A DNA stretch of 58,306 nt from Eutrophocola sp964503965 (GTDB lineage: Bacteria; Pseudomonadota; Gammaproteobacteria; Pseudomonadales; Pseudohongiellaceae). The DNA lies in contig CAZDCK010000021.1 of NCBI GenBank assembly GCA_964503965.1, positions 1 through 58,306 on the forward strand, written 5' to 3'. The first letter of the stretch is position 1. Each line of letters begins with the position of its first letter. A program made the position numbers and the translations under genes. The notes under the pieces were generated by a model. That model ran no database searches. It was not told where the DNA came from and was given only the letters and a program-made list of their open reading frames with translations. Of this stretch, positions 1 through 8,413 are shown piece by piece.

Positions 1-26
1 AAAAAACCCCGGCAAGCCGGGGTTTG
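1..26 (-). terminator. Rho-independent terminator of ssrA
   Basis: Read on the minus strand this is a perfect GC-rich hairpin (7-13 pairs with 16-22, giving a CUUG tetraloop) followed by six T. It lies seven bases beyond the CCA end of the tmRNA and ends that transcript. Confidence 0.93.
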
Positions 27-32
27 TGTATT

Positions 33-403
33 TGGTGGAGGCGGCGGGAGTTGAACCCGCGTCCGTCAGTCCTCTGCCGAGAGCTCTACATGCTTAGCCA
101 GGTCTATTGAGTTAGCCCATCACGACCCGACTGGCAGGGTGTTTAAGGCGAGTTCACTGAAAGTTTAAACCGTAGGCGGTGAACGCGCTTTTCGGTCGGT
201 CCTGTTCTATATGACAATTGCAAAACACTGGTTTACAGGCATCCCGGTGGCAATCGCTAGCCTAACTTAGTTTTATTAAGCGGCTAGAGCGTAGTTATCG
301 TCGTTGGCAACTATAGTAGTTGCATAGATTGTTTTACGAGAGTCTATACCCTCTCGACATGCACCCTGGGTTTTGGTACCGGCGTCGAATCCAGATCACC
401 CCC
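33..403 (-). ncRNA. ssrA: tmRNA (SsrA)
   Basis: Transfer-messenger RNA, which rescues stalled ribosomes together with SmpB (encoded at 15098-15580). On the minus strand the 5' end GGGGGUG (403-397) pairs with CGCCUCC just before the terminal ACCA (33-36), giving the seven-base-pair alanyl acceptor stem. The T-arm GGUUCAA is near the 3' end, and the conserved start GAUCUGGAUUCGACGCC is present. The internal reading frame at 308-276 encodes the proteolysis tag ANDDNYALAA and ends in two successive TAA stops. It differs from the E. coli tag at one position (Asp for Glu at residue 4). The length of 371 nt is normal for a one-piece gammaproteobacterial tmRNA. Confidence 0.97.
276..308 (-). other. 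tmRNA tag-peptide reading frame (ANDDNYALAA)
   Basis: This is the resume frame inside ssrA. GCC (308-306) is the resume codon for Ala, and translation gives ANDDNYALAA followed by TAA TAA. The C-terminal Ala-Leu-Ala-Ala is the degron recognised by ClpXP and ClpAP in known systems. Confidence 0.93.
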
Positions 404-460
404 AAAAGTGTTTCCTGGCCATAGTCCTTTCAAAACCATGTTCTACATGCCAGATGTCTA

Positions 461-490
461 ATTATAGCATATTCACCCTACCTTAAATGG
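461..490 (-). promoter_or_regulatory. Putative ssrA promoter
   Basis: A consensus -10 TATAAT lies at 466-461 on the minus strand, about 55 nt upstream of the mature tmRNA 5' end. That leaves a short leader, which in known systems RNase P removes. The -35 is poor (CATTTA at 17 bp spacing), so it is placed by distance only. Confidence 0.6.
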
Positions 491-582
491 GGGCATTTTA
501 TTAATTTGCAAGTAGACGGGAAATACGGGAATAATTGGTGCCTGCTTTACTCAATAGAATTACTAATGTTTTAGGGGAACCC

Positions 583-2274
583 ATGGGGATCAATACCACT
601 TTTACCAAACGCCTGGCCTGTCTGTCTCTTGCCTCCTGTTTCTTGTCGCTTACCACTTCCAGCATCGGTGCCGAGGATTACGCCTGGCGTCCTCGACTTG
701 CATCACTGAATCCACAGGCCGCCTGTGAATCCCTGGATGGTTTGGCCATACCAGCATCTGCCATTGGCCTGGCAACCACCGGAGCCACCATTACATCGGT
801 AGAACTGGTGCGCGGCAATGCCAGGGATAATGCTAATGGCGAGTTTTGCAAGGTGATTGGTCGTATCCATCCGGTTACATACAGTGCGCCAGATATCGAA
901 TTTGAGGTAAACCTGCCTTCCGAATGGAACGGCAAGTCCCTGCAGTTTGGTGGTGGCGGCTTCAATGGTTCCCTGGTTACGGGCCTGGGGCATTATGCCA
1001 AGCAGCCTTCCTCTGAAGAGACAGCCCTGGCCCGGGGCTATGTGACCCTGGGCAGTGATTCCGGCCACAAGGCCAGGAACCCTGGCTTTGACGGCACTTT
1101 CCTGCTGTACGAAGAGGCCCTGCGCAATTATGGTCATGAACAGATAAAGAAAACCCATGACGTGGCTATGCACCTGGTCCAGGCACGATACGGGACAGGT
1201 TCCCAGTTCAACTATTTCATAGGGGGCTCCCAGGGCGGCCATGAAGCTTTTGATGCCATCCAGCGCTATCCGGATGATTACCATGGTGCGGTCGCCGGTT
1301 ACCCTGCCCATAATGTGGTGATGCTACACCTGGCGGCCAACAAGTATGCCCGTGCGCTTTTGGCCAATGACGGTGACAGCTGGATCAGTCCGGCCAAGGC
1401 GGCCAGTTTTGTTTCTGCCATCTATGAGGCCTGTGACGATCTTGATCGTGCCGAGGATGGCATCATCAGCAATGTCAGTGCCTGTCTTGAGGAAACCCGG
1501 GATTTTAGTCTGAAGTCTTCTGATAACCCGGTGCGTTGTGATGGCGGCGCAGATACCGGTGACAGCTGTCTGTCCGATGCCCAGATTGATGCACTGAATA
1601 CCTTTGATGAACCCTATGATCTGGGGTTCAGCGTGTTTGCTGATGACGAAACCACGTCCATCTTTCCGAAATGGACGCCCTTTGAAGGCTCTACCTTCAT
1701 GGATGGCGGTTTCCCGAATCTTGGTGCCCAGGGACCGACCCAGGCCTTGCAGTATGGTCCCGGCGATGCCACTCCCCGTTATGCCATTGCCCAGGACCTG
1801 ACCCTTGACACCATGAATGAATTTGAACCCGGACAGTATGCCGGCCGTATTGGTCGCCTGGTGGAAATGATGAGTGCCAACAGTGTGAATCTGGACCGGT
1901 TCCGGGACAATGGCGGCAAGCTGGTTTATTTCCATGGACGTGTGGATGACTTCATTCCTGTCTACAGTTCCATCCAGTACTGGGAGCGCCTGAACGGTCG
2001 TTATGAAGAAGAAGAGCTGGCCGATTTTGTGAAGTTCTATACTGTTCCCGGCATGGGGCATGTGACCGGCACTTTCAATGCCCGCATTTCATCCCTAGAT
2101 GTTCTGGAGGCCTGGGTGGAAGATGGTGAGGCTCCGGGTACCCTGACGGCAATCGATGAGAATGAAGCCACAGCCGGACGTACCCGCCCTGTGTGCCACT
2201 ATCCTGGCTGGCCCCGCTATAATGGCCGGGGCGATATCAACAGTGCCGACAGTTTCAGTTGTGTTACGCGTTGA
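583..2274 (+). CDS. Exported tannase/feruloyl-esterase-family hydrolase
   Basis: Alpha/beta-hydrolase of the tannase/feruloyl esterase family, probably acting on ester bonds of plant-type phenolics in the periplasm or outside the cell. I chose the ATG at 583, preceded by AGGGGA, because it places a signal peptide (Leu-Ala-Cys-Leu-Ser-Leu-Ala core) directly at the N-terminus; an in-frame TTG at 535 would add 16 residues. The nucleophile motif is Gly-Gly-Ser-Gln-Gly-Gly with Ser216. The acid is probably Asp455 or Asp456 (motif RVDDFIPVY) and the base is His493 (motif PGMGHVTG). Family members normally have a Cys next to the Ser and another after the His that form a disulfide (CS-D-HC motif). 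Both are replaced here, by Gly and Val. The substrate is not determined by the sequence. Confidence 0.82.
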   Translation: MGINTTFTKRLACLSLASCFLSLTTSSIGAEDYAWRPRLASLNPQAACESLDGLAIPASAIGLATTGATITSVELVRGNARDNANGEFCKVIGRIHPVTYSAPDIEFEVNLPSEWNGKSLQFGGGGFNGSLVTGLGHYAKQPSSEETALARGYVTLGSDSGHKARNPGFDGTFLLYEEALRNYGHEQIKKTHDVAMHLVQARYGTGSQFNYFIGGSQGGHEAFDAIQRYPDDYHGAVAGYPAHNVVMLHLAANKYARALLANDGDSWISPAKAASFVSAIYEACDDLDRAEDGIISNVSACLEETRDFSLKSSDNPVRCDGGADTGDSCLSDAQIDALNTFDEPYDLGFSVFADDETTSIFPKWTPFEGSTFMDGGFPNLGAQGPTQALQYGPGDATPRYAIAQDLTLDTMNEFEPGQYAGRIGRLVEMMSANSVNLDRFRDNGGKLVYFHGRVDDFIPVYSSIQYWERLNGRYEEEELADFVKFYTVPGMGHVTGTFNARISSLDVLEAWVEDGEAPGTLTAIDENEATAGRTRPVCHYPGWPRYNGRGDINSADSFSCVTR

Positions 2275-2318
2275 TTATTCAGCTGTATTGAGCAGCGTAA
2301 ACTGATACAGGAATTTTC

Positions 2319-3719
2319 ATGGCCACTTTGACCTTTTTTGGCGCTGTCACAGGCGTGACAGGCTCTGCCTATTTGCTGGAAACAGCGCATGCCCGCGTTC
2401 TTCTCGATTGCGGGTTATACCAGGGCAGGCGAAAGGATGAAGCAGCCAATTTTGAACCTTTCCCTTTTGATCCCCGGTCACTGGACGGTGTCGTGCTGTC
2501 CCATGCCCACCTTGATCATTCCGGTCGCATACCCCAGTTGATAAAGGAAGGCTATGCCGGCCCGTTGCATATGACGAGCGCGACGGTGGATTTGCTGGAG
2601 GTGATGCTGAAGGACTCCGCCCATCTGATCGAGCGTGATGTGGAGTGGGAAAACAAGATCCGGCGTCGTGAACACAAAAAGCCGCGGTCAGTGTTGTATA
2701 CCCTCAAGGATGTGGAGAAAGCCCTGGATTCCTGTATCGGGGTTGGATATCGGGAACTGGTGCAGGTAGCAGAGGGCATTACGATCTGTTTTCGGGATGC
2801 AGGCCACATACTGGGTTCATCCATTGTCGAGGTCTTCATTGATGAGGATGGCAAACAGTCCAAGCTGGTCTTTTCCGGTGACCTGGGCAATTTTGAAACA
2901 CCCTTGCTGGAAGATCCGGAAATTATTGACGATGCGGATGTGCTGCTTCTCGAATCCACCTATGGTAACCGGGATCATCGTTCCATGGAGGAGTCCCTGG
3001 ATGAATTCGAATCCATTCTTCACAAGGCATCAAAGAAGGGCGGCAATATTCTGATCCCTTCTTTTGCCGTTGGTCGCACGCAGGACATTATTTTTATTCT
3101 TGGCGAGCTTTACCAGCAGGGTAGGCTGGACCACCAGGCGGTATACCTGGACAGTCCGATGGCCATCGATATTACAGCGGTCTATGACAAGTACATGCAT
3201 ATGTTCAATGAAGAGGACCAGGCAGAGATCAATGGTAACGGTGGCAGCACGCTGAAAAGTTTTCTCCCGATTCTGCGGTATTCAACGACCACGGAAGAGT
3301 CAATGAACCTGAACAAGATCGATAGCGGAGCCATCATTATTGCCGGTAGTGGCATGTGCAATGGTGGCCGGATCCGTCATCATCTCAAGCACAATCTCTG
3401 GAAGCATAATGCCCATGTCATTATCGTTGGCTATCAGGCACTGGGAACAACCGGGCGTGCTCTTGTGGATGGCAAGAAGATCTTTCGGCTGGGTCGAGAC
3501 AAGGTGGTAGTGAAGGCAAAGATCCATACCATCGGTGGTTTTTCTGCCCACGCCGGGCAGACACAGTTACTGGAGTGGGCGAGACAGTTCAAGGATCCAA
3601 AACCGTCACTTTACCTGGTCCATGGTGAGCAGGAAGCCAAGGATAATCTTTGCCAGATTCTCAAGGAAGAAGGCTGGGATGTTGCTATACCGGATGCTGG
3701 GCAGCAGATAACATTCTAG
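2319..3719 (+). CDS. MBL-fold beta-CASP metallo-hydrolase (RNA-processing type)
   Basis: Metallo-beta-lactamase-fold protein with an inserted beta-CASP domain, the architecture of CPSF/YSH1-type nucleases. The zinc motif HAHLDH is at residues 62-67, with further ligands at His163 (DAGHILGSS), Asp188 (FSGDLG) and His435 (VHGEQ). The beta-CASP signature His411 is in GGFSAHAGQ. There is no signal peptide, so it should act in the cytoplasm, unlike its neighbours. It starts 44 bases after the esterase gene and its stop lies two bases from the convergent M20 gene. RNA cleavage is inferred from the family; no substrate is visible here. Confidence 0.88.
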   Translation: MATLTFFGAVTGVTGSAYLLETAHARVLLDCGLYQGRRKDEAANFEPFPFDPRSLDGVVLSHAHLDHSGRIPQLIKEGYAGPLHMTSATVDLLEVMLKDSAHLIERDVEWENKIRRREHKKPRSVLYTLKDVEKALDSCIGVGYRELVQVAEGITICFRDAGHILGSSIVEVFIDEDGKQSKLVFSGDLGNFETPLLEDPEIIDDADVLLLESTYGNRDHRSMEESLDEFESILHKASKKGGNILIPSFAVGRTQDIIFILGELYQQGRLDHQAVYLDSPMAIDITAVYDKYMHMFNEEDQAEINGNGGSTLKSFLPILRYSTTTEESMNLNKIDSGAIIIAGSGMCNGGRIRHHLKHNLWKHNAHVIIVGYQALGTTGRALVDGKKIFRLGRDKVVVKAKIHTIGGFSAHAGQTQLLEWARQFKDPKPSLYLVHGEQEAKDNLCQILKEEGWDVAIPDAGQQITF

Positions 3720-3721
3720 TG

Positions 3722-5053
3722 TTAAAGGCCTGGCATCAGTTCCATCATTGCCCTGACAGTGGATTCAACGCCCAGACGTACTGAGGGTTCCGGTTCGATC
3801 ATGAACAGGGGGGAGTGGTGTCCTGATACCGGCTCTCCCCCGGCCTCGGCAATGGCCAGGGCTTCCCGGGAAGTGCCTCCCACTTCCCAGTAGGCACTGG
3901 GAATATCCGGGTCTGATGTAAAGAACGGATAGTCTTCTGCACCCATGCCGTCCGGCAGTTTAGTGATCAGGTTATTGGCACCGATCCGCTCCCGCCACAT
4001 GCCATTGAGTCGACTACCCAGCGCATCATCGTTCATGAGTGGAGGTACGGTCTGGTCGAGAATAATCACTTCCGGAAGTAGCTCTTCAGGTAATCCAGCG
4101 ACCCGACCCATATTTCTGGCAATGCGCTCTATACCCTTGAGTAGTTTTTCACGGGTTTCAGGATTGGTATTGCGAACGGTAAGCTGGAGAATCGCCTCGT
4201 CAGAAATAATGTTGTGTTTCGAGCCCGCATGAAAAGCACCCACTGTAACAACACCTGGTTCATGGGGAGCCAGTTCACGGGAGACCAGTGTTTGCAGGGC
4301 AAGTACAATCTGGCTGGCGAGTACGATCGGATCCTTGGTTCCGTGGGGGTAGGCACCGTGGCCGCCAATGCCGTGCACTATGATGTCGACCATGTCTGCA
4401 CCGGCATAAGGGCTCGAATTTTCCAGCAGGTTCAGTGTCCAGGTTGGGTTGGCCGCGGCGACATGAAAACCAAGCATGTAATCCGGCGTTCCAAAGCGTT
4501 CCCAGATATTATCCTCCCGCATGGCTTTCGCGCCGCTACCGATTTCTTCTGCTGGCTGGACGATAAGCATGGCTGTGCCTGACCAGCGGTCACGACGTTT
4601 CACGAGCTGGCGGGCAGTGCCGACAAGGGATGTGATATGGACATCATGGCCGCAGGCGTGCATGACATAGGATTCAAGATCAGTGGCCGGATTCACTTGC
4701 GTGGCCAGTGAGGCGTAGGGCAGCCCGGATTCCTCTTTGAGGGGTAGTGCATCCATGTCGGCCCGCATTGCTACCAGGGGGCCAGGACCATTTTCCAGGA
4801 TGGCAACCAGGCCTGTCTGGCCGATTCCTTCCGTGACCTCAAAGCCTGCTTTACGGAGTTCTTCTGCCATGCGTGCAGCGGTAGCATTTTCCTGGAATGA
4901 GAGCTCCGGATTGCGATGAAAATGTTCGAAAAGATCACCCAGATAAGTGTTGTACTCTAGGGCAATATCGTCGGTGATTTCATCTGCCAGAGTTACGTGG
5001 CAAATGGTGGCTGTCATTAGCAAAGCAAGCAATTTTCTGGTCATTGGTGTCAC
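3722..5053 (-). CDS. Exported M20 family amidohydrolase/carboxypeptidase
   Basis: Metal-dependent amidohydrolase of the M20 family (aminoacylase / IAA-amino-acid hydrolase / carboxypeptidase type). Metal-binding and catalytic motifs are visible: RADMDALP at about 97-104, HACGHD at 132-137 and PAEE at 167-170. A central dimerisation domain contains GGHGAYPH. The N-terminus has a signal peptide ending near Val-Thr-Leu-Ala, so the enzyme is periplasmic or secreted. The start is 5053 or an in-frame ATG three codons later. It converges with the beta-CASP gene. The substrate, whether an N-acyl amino acid or another amide, is not apparent. Confidence 0.88.
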   Translation of the reverse strand: MTPMTRKLLALLMTATICHVTLADEITDDIALEYNTYLGDLFEHFHRNPELSFQENATAARMAEELRKAGFEVTEGIGQTGLVAILENGPGPLVAMRADMDALPLKEESGLPYASLATQVNPATDLESYVMHACGHDVHITSLVGTARQLVKRRDRWSGTAMLIVQPAEEIGSGAKAMREDNIWERFGTPDYMLGFHVAAANPTWTLNLLENSSPYAGADMVDIIVHGIGGHGAYPHGTKDPIVLASQIVLALQTLVSRELAPHEPGVVTVGAFHAGSKHNIISDEAILQLTVRNTNPETREKLLKGIERIARNMGRVAGLPEELLPEVIILDQTVPPLMNDDALGSRLNGMWRERIGANNLITKLPDGMGAEDYPFFTSDPDIPSAYWEVGGTSREALAIAEAGGEPVSGHHSPLFMIEPEPSVRLGVESTVRAMMELMPGL

Positions 5054-5146
5054 CCCTGAACCATGGTTTCTGAAATATTGATAGCAAAATGGTAACAGAT
5101 TCCTTTCTGCGAAAGCCCTGTATCATTCGGATATGTCCCTGCAAAT

Positions 5147-5176
5147 AAAAAAGCCCGGCATTTGCCGGGCTTTTTG
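5147..5176 (-). terminator. Rho-independent terminator, works both ways
   Basis: A ten-base-pair stem (5151-5160 with 5163-5172) with flanking A and T tracts. On the minus strand it ends the DUF6152-pair transcript before the M20 gene. Confidence 0.88.
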
Positions 5177-5190
5177 GAAGTATCCATATA

Positions 5191-5979
5191 TCAAAATCGC
5201 AACTCTTCAGGAGGCAGGGTCTGACCATCCTCGTCAATTTCATGGCGGTTGTTCTGGGCACAGATATATTCCAGTTGCTCCCAGGTGCGGTCGCGACGAT
5301 AGCGATAGGTAACATGCCAGGGCTGAGCAAGAACCTTGGGATCTTCGAAAGTGAAATCCAGGTGCAGGATGTCCGGGTTTTCAGGGTCAAGGTAGATGCG
5401 CTCGGTGGTTGTGAGCATGTCGCTGTTGGTAATGCCTGCACGACCCAGACGCTGTCCTGGCTGTGTACCGATGGTGGTGACGACGAGGGTATCGCCTTCC
5501 CAGTGTCCGCGGGAATAGCCAAAGTAGTTTGGATCCAGTTCTTCCCTGGCCGGCATGGGGCGGCCATCAGTGTATATGCGACGCACCTGCATCAGGGCTT
5601 CCTGGATCACCGTAATCTTTCCTGGTGTGAAGAGGAATTCCAGGGAATAGGGAAAATTCATGATGTAGGGAAAGCCATCGGGTTCGCAGTTATTGGTGGT
5701 TTCCGGAACTTCGTAACTGGAATCTTCCGCCAGGCGTGCCTGGTGCATATCCCAGGTGGCTTTGGCTTCGCCTATGAGCACCGGTTCATCACCACCGACC
5801 TGTCCGAAGAAAGGGAACCAGAGGCCGCGCCAGTCAGGCAGATTGTCCAGTTCGGCATAACTGGCATCCTCTGCATTGGCCGGATAGACGACGTCATCCT
5901 GGGCAAGTGCTGACCCGAAAGCCATCAATGCAGTGGAAAAAAGGGCAATAAGAGAATAGAACAGACTTTTTGGTTTCAT
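5191..5979 (-). CDS. Exported protein of unknown function, paired with DUF6152
   Basis: I do not recognise a named enzyme family. The start at 5979 is preferred because GGGAAG lies just upstream and the next residues (MKPKSLFYSLIALFS) begin a clean signal peptide ending at Ala-Leu-Ala-Gln. The upstream in-frame start would run into the preceding gene. The mature protein of about 235 residues is rich in aromatic and acidic residues and has motifs such as YSRGHWEGDTLVVTT. It lacks Cys pairs, haem motifs and membrane segments. It follows the DUF6152 gene by 17 bases, so the two are probably co-transcribed and work together in the periplasm. Confidence 0.75.
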   Translation of the reverse strand: MKPKSLFYSLIALFSTALMAFGSALAQDDVVYPANAEDASYAELDNLPDWRGLWFPFFGQVGGDEPVLIGEAKATWDMHQARLAEDSSYEVPETTNNCEPDGFPYIMNFPYSLEFLFTPGKITVIQEALMQVRRIYTDGRPMPAREELDPNYFGYSRGHWEGDTLVVTTIGTQPGQRLGRAGITNSDMLTTTERIYLDPENPDILHLDFTFEDPKVLAQPWHVTYRYRRDRTWEQLEYICAQNNRHEIDEDGQTLPPEELRF

Positions 5980-5996
5980 TTGAGTCACTTCCCTTT

Positions 5997-6404
5997 TCAG
6001 TTCCTTTCCTGACAAATACGTTGTGCGGCACCCACGTCACAGTAATAGGTGCCGTCTGCCAGCTGGACCCAATAAAAACGGCCGCCGGGGCTGCCGTCAG
6101 CATAGGGGCTAACCGAAAAAGTCACTTCATCGCCGACATTGAACATATCCGGTGAAAATCCACGGCGGGTCAGGTGTACCTTGCTGGTGAATTCCACGCC
6201 CCAGCTGACGGCAGTGCCATCATCCTGGGTGACATCCACCATGATCCAGACGTGAGGATTAGTCCATTGTACTTCGGAAACTACACCTGTAATTTCAACC
6301 TTGGTTGACTGGTCAAACATGGCAAAGGAATGATGGGCGAGGATGCTGGCAGAATTAAGGGTAAGTAATAGTGCCACTGCCGAAAATACCGGGATTTTTC
6401 TCAT
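5997..6404 (-). CDS. DUF6152 family exported protein
   Basis: Small exported beta-rich protein of 135 residues. A signal peptide (about residues 1-23) is followed by the characteristic HHSFAMFD segment and then by EVQWTNPHVW, both typical of DUF6152 proteins. Function is unknown; these proteins often sit beside secreted proteins of unknown role in gammaproteobacterial accessory regions. It is the first gene of a two-gene minus-strand unit that ends at the terminator near 5160. Confidence 0.82.
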   Translation of the reverse strand: MRKIPVFSAVALLLTLNSASILAHHSFAMFDQSTKVEITGVVSEVQWTNPHVWIMVDVTQDDGTAVSWGVEFTSKVHLTRRGFSPDMFNVGDEVTFSVSPYADGSPGGRFYWVQLADGTYYCDVGAAQRICQERN

Positions 6405-6568
6405 GATGTCTTGTCCGAAAACACTGATTAACTGATGAATAGGGAAACAGGCTTTGAGGATAGCATGAAGGCCGGGCCCAACAAAACGTAAAAACGGCGA
6501 CCATTCAGCCCCTGTTTTGGTATGCTCGGCAGAAACATGCAGAAGCGCTGATTTGGAAGGGGATTTCT

Positions 6569-8398
6569 ATGTCTGTAAAAGTAATCTGGTTATCTCTTGT
6601 TTTTCTGGTGTGGCAATTACCACAGGTCAAGGCCCAGCAGGGTGAGGATATCTACAGGGCAAGGTGTGCCGCCTGTCATGAGGTACCGGTCACCAACGTG
6701 GAGCGTCCGGCACCATCCAGGGCCGTCCTTGAGACTCTTGCGACTGGCAGTATTTACCGGGCCCTTACCCAGGGCGTGATGCGCATTCAGGCCGCTGGGT
6801 TGAATAATACCGAACTGCAGGCGGTTGCCGAGTATCTGGCAGGCCAACCCCTCCCGGATCCCGGGTTGGTCATGACGGGCAACCTGTGTGAGCAAAATCC
6901 TCCCATGAGTAATCCCTTGCTGCATCCAGGCTGGAATGGCTGGGGTAGTGACCACCGCAATGCCCGTGCTGCCCTGGATGCGGGAGTGACTGCAGAGAAT
7001 ATAAACCGGCTTAGACTGAAATGGGTTTTTGGATTGCCGGGAGAAGACCAGCCCCGCGCACAGCCAGCCGTAATTGCCGGGCGATTATTTGTTGGTAGCA
7101 AGGCCGGTGCCGTTTATTCCCTTAATGCTGACAGTGGTTGTACATATTGGACCTATCTGCCCCAGACCGGTGTTCGCAGCGCTTTCTCTGTTGGCCCTGT
7201 TGCCCTTGGTCCTGAAGAGCAGGGGTACGCCGTTTATTTCCAGGATCTTCGCGGCAGTGTTTATGCGGTGAATGCCCGGACAGGAGAGGAAATCTGGGTC
7301 ACTCGTGTAGAGGACCATCCTGGTGTACGCGGTACCGGATCCGTGACCCTGTTTGAAGGATACCTCTATGTTCCCACCGCCGGTGTTGTGGAGGAAACCA
7401 ATGCCACCGGACCACAGTACCCCTGTTGTACGTTTCGCGGCAGTATTACCAAACTTGACGCACAAACGGGTGAGCTGGTCTGGAAAACCTACACCATGGA
7501 AGAAGCCCGGCCTCGCGGATTGAGTAATGAAGGGGTCCAATTGTATGGCCCCGCCGGGGCTGGAATCTGGAATGCTCCGACCATAGATCCTGATCGCGGT
7601 CTGCTTTATACCGCTACAGGTAATGCTTATGGAGAGCCGGCTCCTGAAACATCGGATGCTGTGATTGCCATGAGTCTTGAAACAGGGGAAATTGTCTGGG
7701 TGAACCAGACGACACCAGGCGATGCCTTTATCAGCGGCTGCCCCCGTAATCCTCAAATTGTTAATCCCAACTGTCCTGAAGAAGTCGGTCCCGACGTGGA
7801 CTTTGCTGCATCACCCATCCTGACGTCGACATCCGATGGCAGGGAATTGCTGGTCATACCCCAAAAGTCAGGTATGGCATATGCCCTGGATCCCAACAAA
7901 AATGGGCAAACTGTCTGGGCTTACCGGGTAGCTCCGGGTAGTGCAGCTGGTGGCTGGTGGGGGATGTCTGTAGCCCAGGGAATGGCCTATGTGGGCGTTG
8001 GTGGTTACTCAAACCAGGGATCCGGCGGTATTCATGGCATAGATCTGGGCACTGGAGAAAGGGTTTGGGCTGCACCTCCGGCAGATCTTCTGTGTGAACC
8101 TGGATTTGGTTGCCGCGCGACGCAATCTGCGGCAGTTACTGCCATTCCTGGCGCCGTATTTTCAGGTTCAGCCGACGGGGGGATGCGTGTTTACAGTGCC
8201 GTTGATGGGGACGTGCTTTGGACTTTTGACAGCAATCCCGTCTTTGAAACGATCAATGGCGTTCCAGCTTCAGGAGGATCGTTCGATGGCCCAGGTCCCG
8301 TAGTAGTCGACGGTATGGTCTATATGCTGTCGGGAAACTGCTGCATCGTCGGCAGACCGGGAAATGCGTTATTTGCTTTTGAGCTGGAAGAGCAGTAA
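6569..8398 (+). CDS. Exported cytochrome c / PQQ-type beta-propeller protein
   Basis: Periplasmic quinoprotein-like protein of 609 residues. A signal peptide ends near VKAQ. A single-haem cytochrome c domain follows, with CAACH at residues 33-37 and a probable Met ligand in a GVMRIQAAGL segment. The remainder is a beta-propeller of repeated blades carrying Gly-rich, Trp-containing PQQ-enzyme repeats (LNADSG, VNARTGEEIWV, LDAQTGELVW, MSLETGEIVWV). This order, haem then propeller, resembles polyvinyl-alcohol-dehydrogenase-type quinohaemoproteins, which oxidise alcohols and pass electrons through haem c. A Cys-Cys pair near residue 299 (YPCCTF) and another near 590 (NCCIV) are noteworthy. The substrate is unknown, and no PQQ synthesis genes are in the window. 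Confidence 0.83.
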   Translation: MSVKVIWLSLVFLVWQLPQVKAQQGEDIYRARCAACHEVPVTNVERPAPSRAVLETLATGSIYRALTQGVMRIQAAGLNNTELQAVAEYLAGQPLPDPGLVMTGNLCEQNPPMSNPLLHPGWNGWGSDHRNARAALDAGVTAENINRLRLKWVFGLPGEDQPRAQPAVIAGRLFVGSKAGAVYSLNADSGCTYWTYLPQTGVRSAFSVGPVALGPEEQGYAVYFQDLRGSVYAVNARTGEEIWVTRVEDHPGVRGTGSVTLFEGYLYVPTAGVVEETNATGPQYPCCTFRGSITKLDAQTGELVWKTYTMEEARPRGLSNEGVQLYGPAGAGIWNAPTIDPDRGLLYTATGNAYGEPAPETSDAVIAMSLETGEIVWVNQTTPGDAFISGCPRNPQIVNPNCPEEVGPDVDFAASPILTSTSDGRELLVIPQKSGMAYALDPNKNGQTVWAYRVAPGSAAGGWWGMSVAQGMAYVGVGGYSNQGSGGIHGIDLGTGERVWAAPPADLLCEPGFGCRATQSAAVTAIPGAVFSGSADGGMRVYSAVDGDVLWTFDSNPVFETINGVPASGGSFDGPGPVVVDGMVYMLSGNCCIVGRPGNALFAFELEEQ

Positions 8399-8413
8399 CG
8401 GGTTCGGGTGTGA

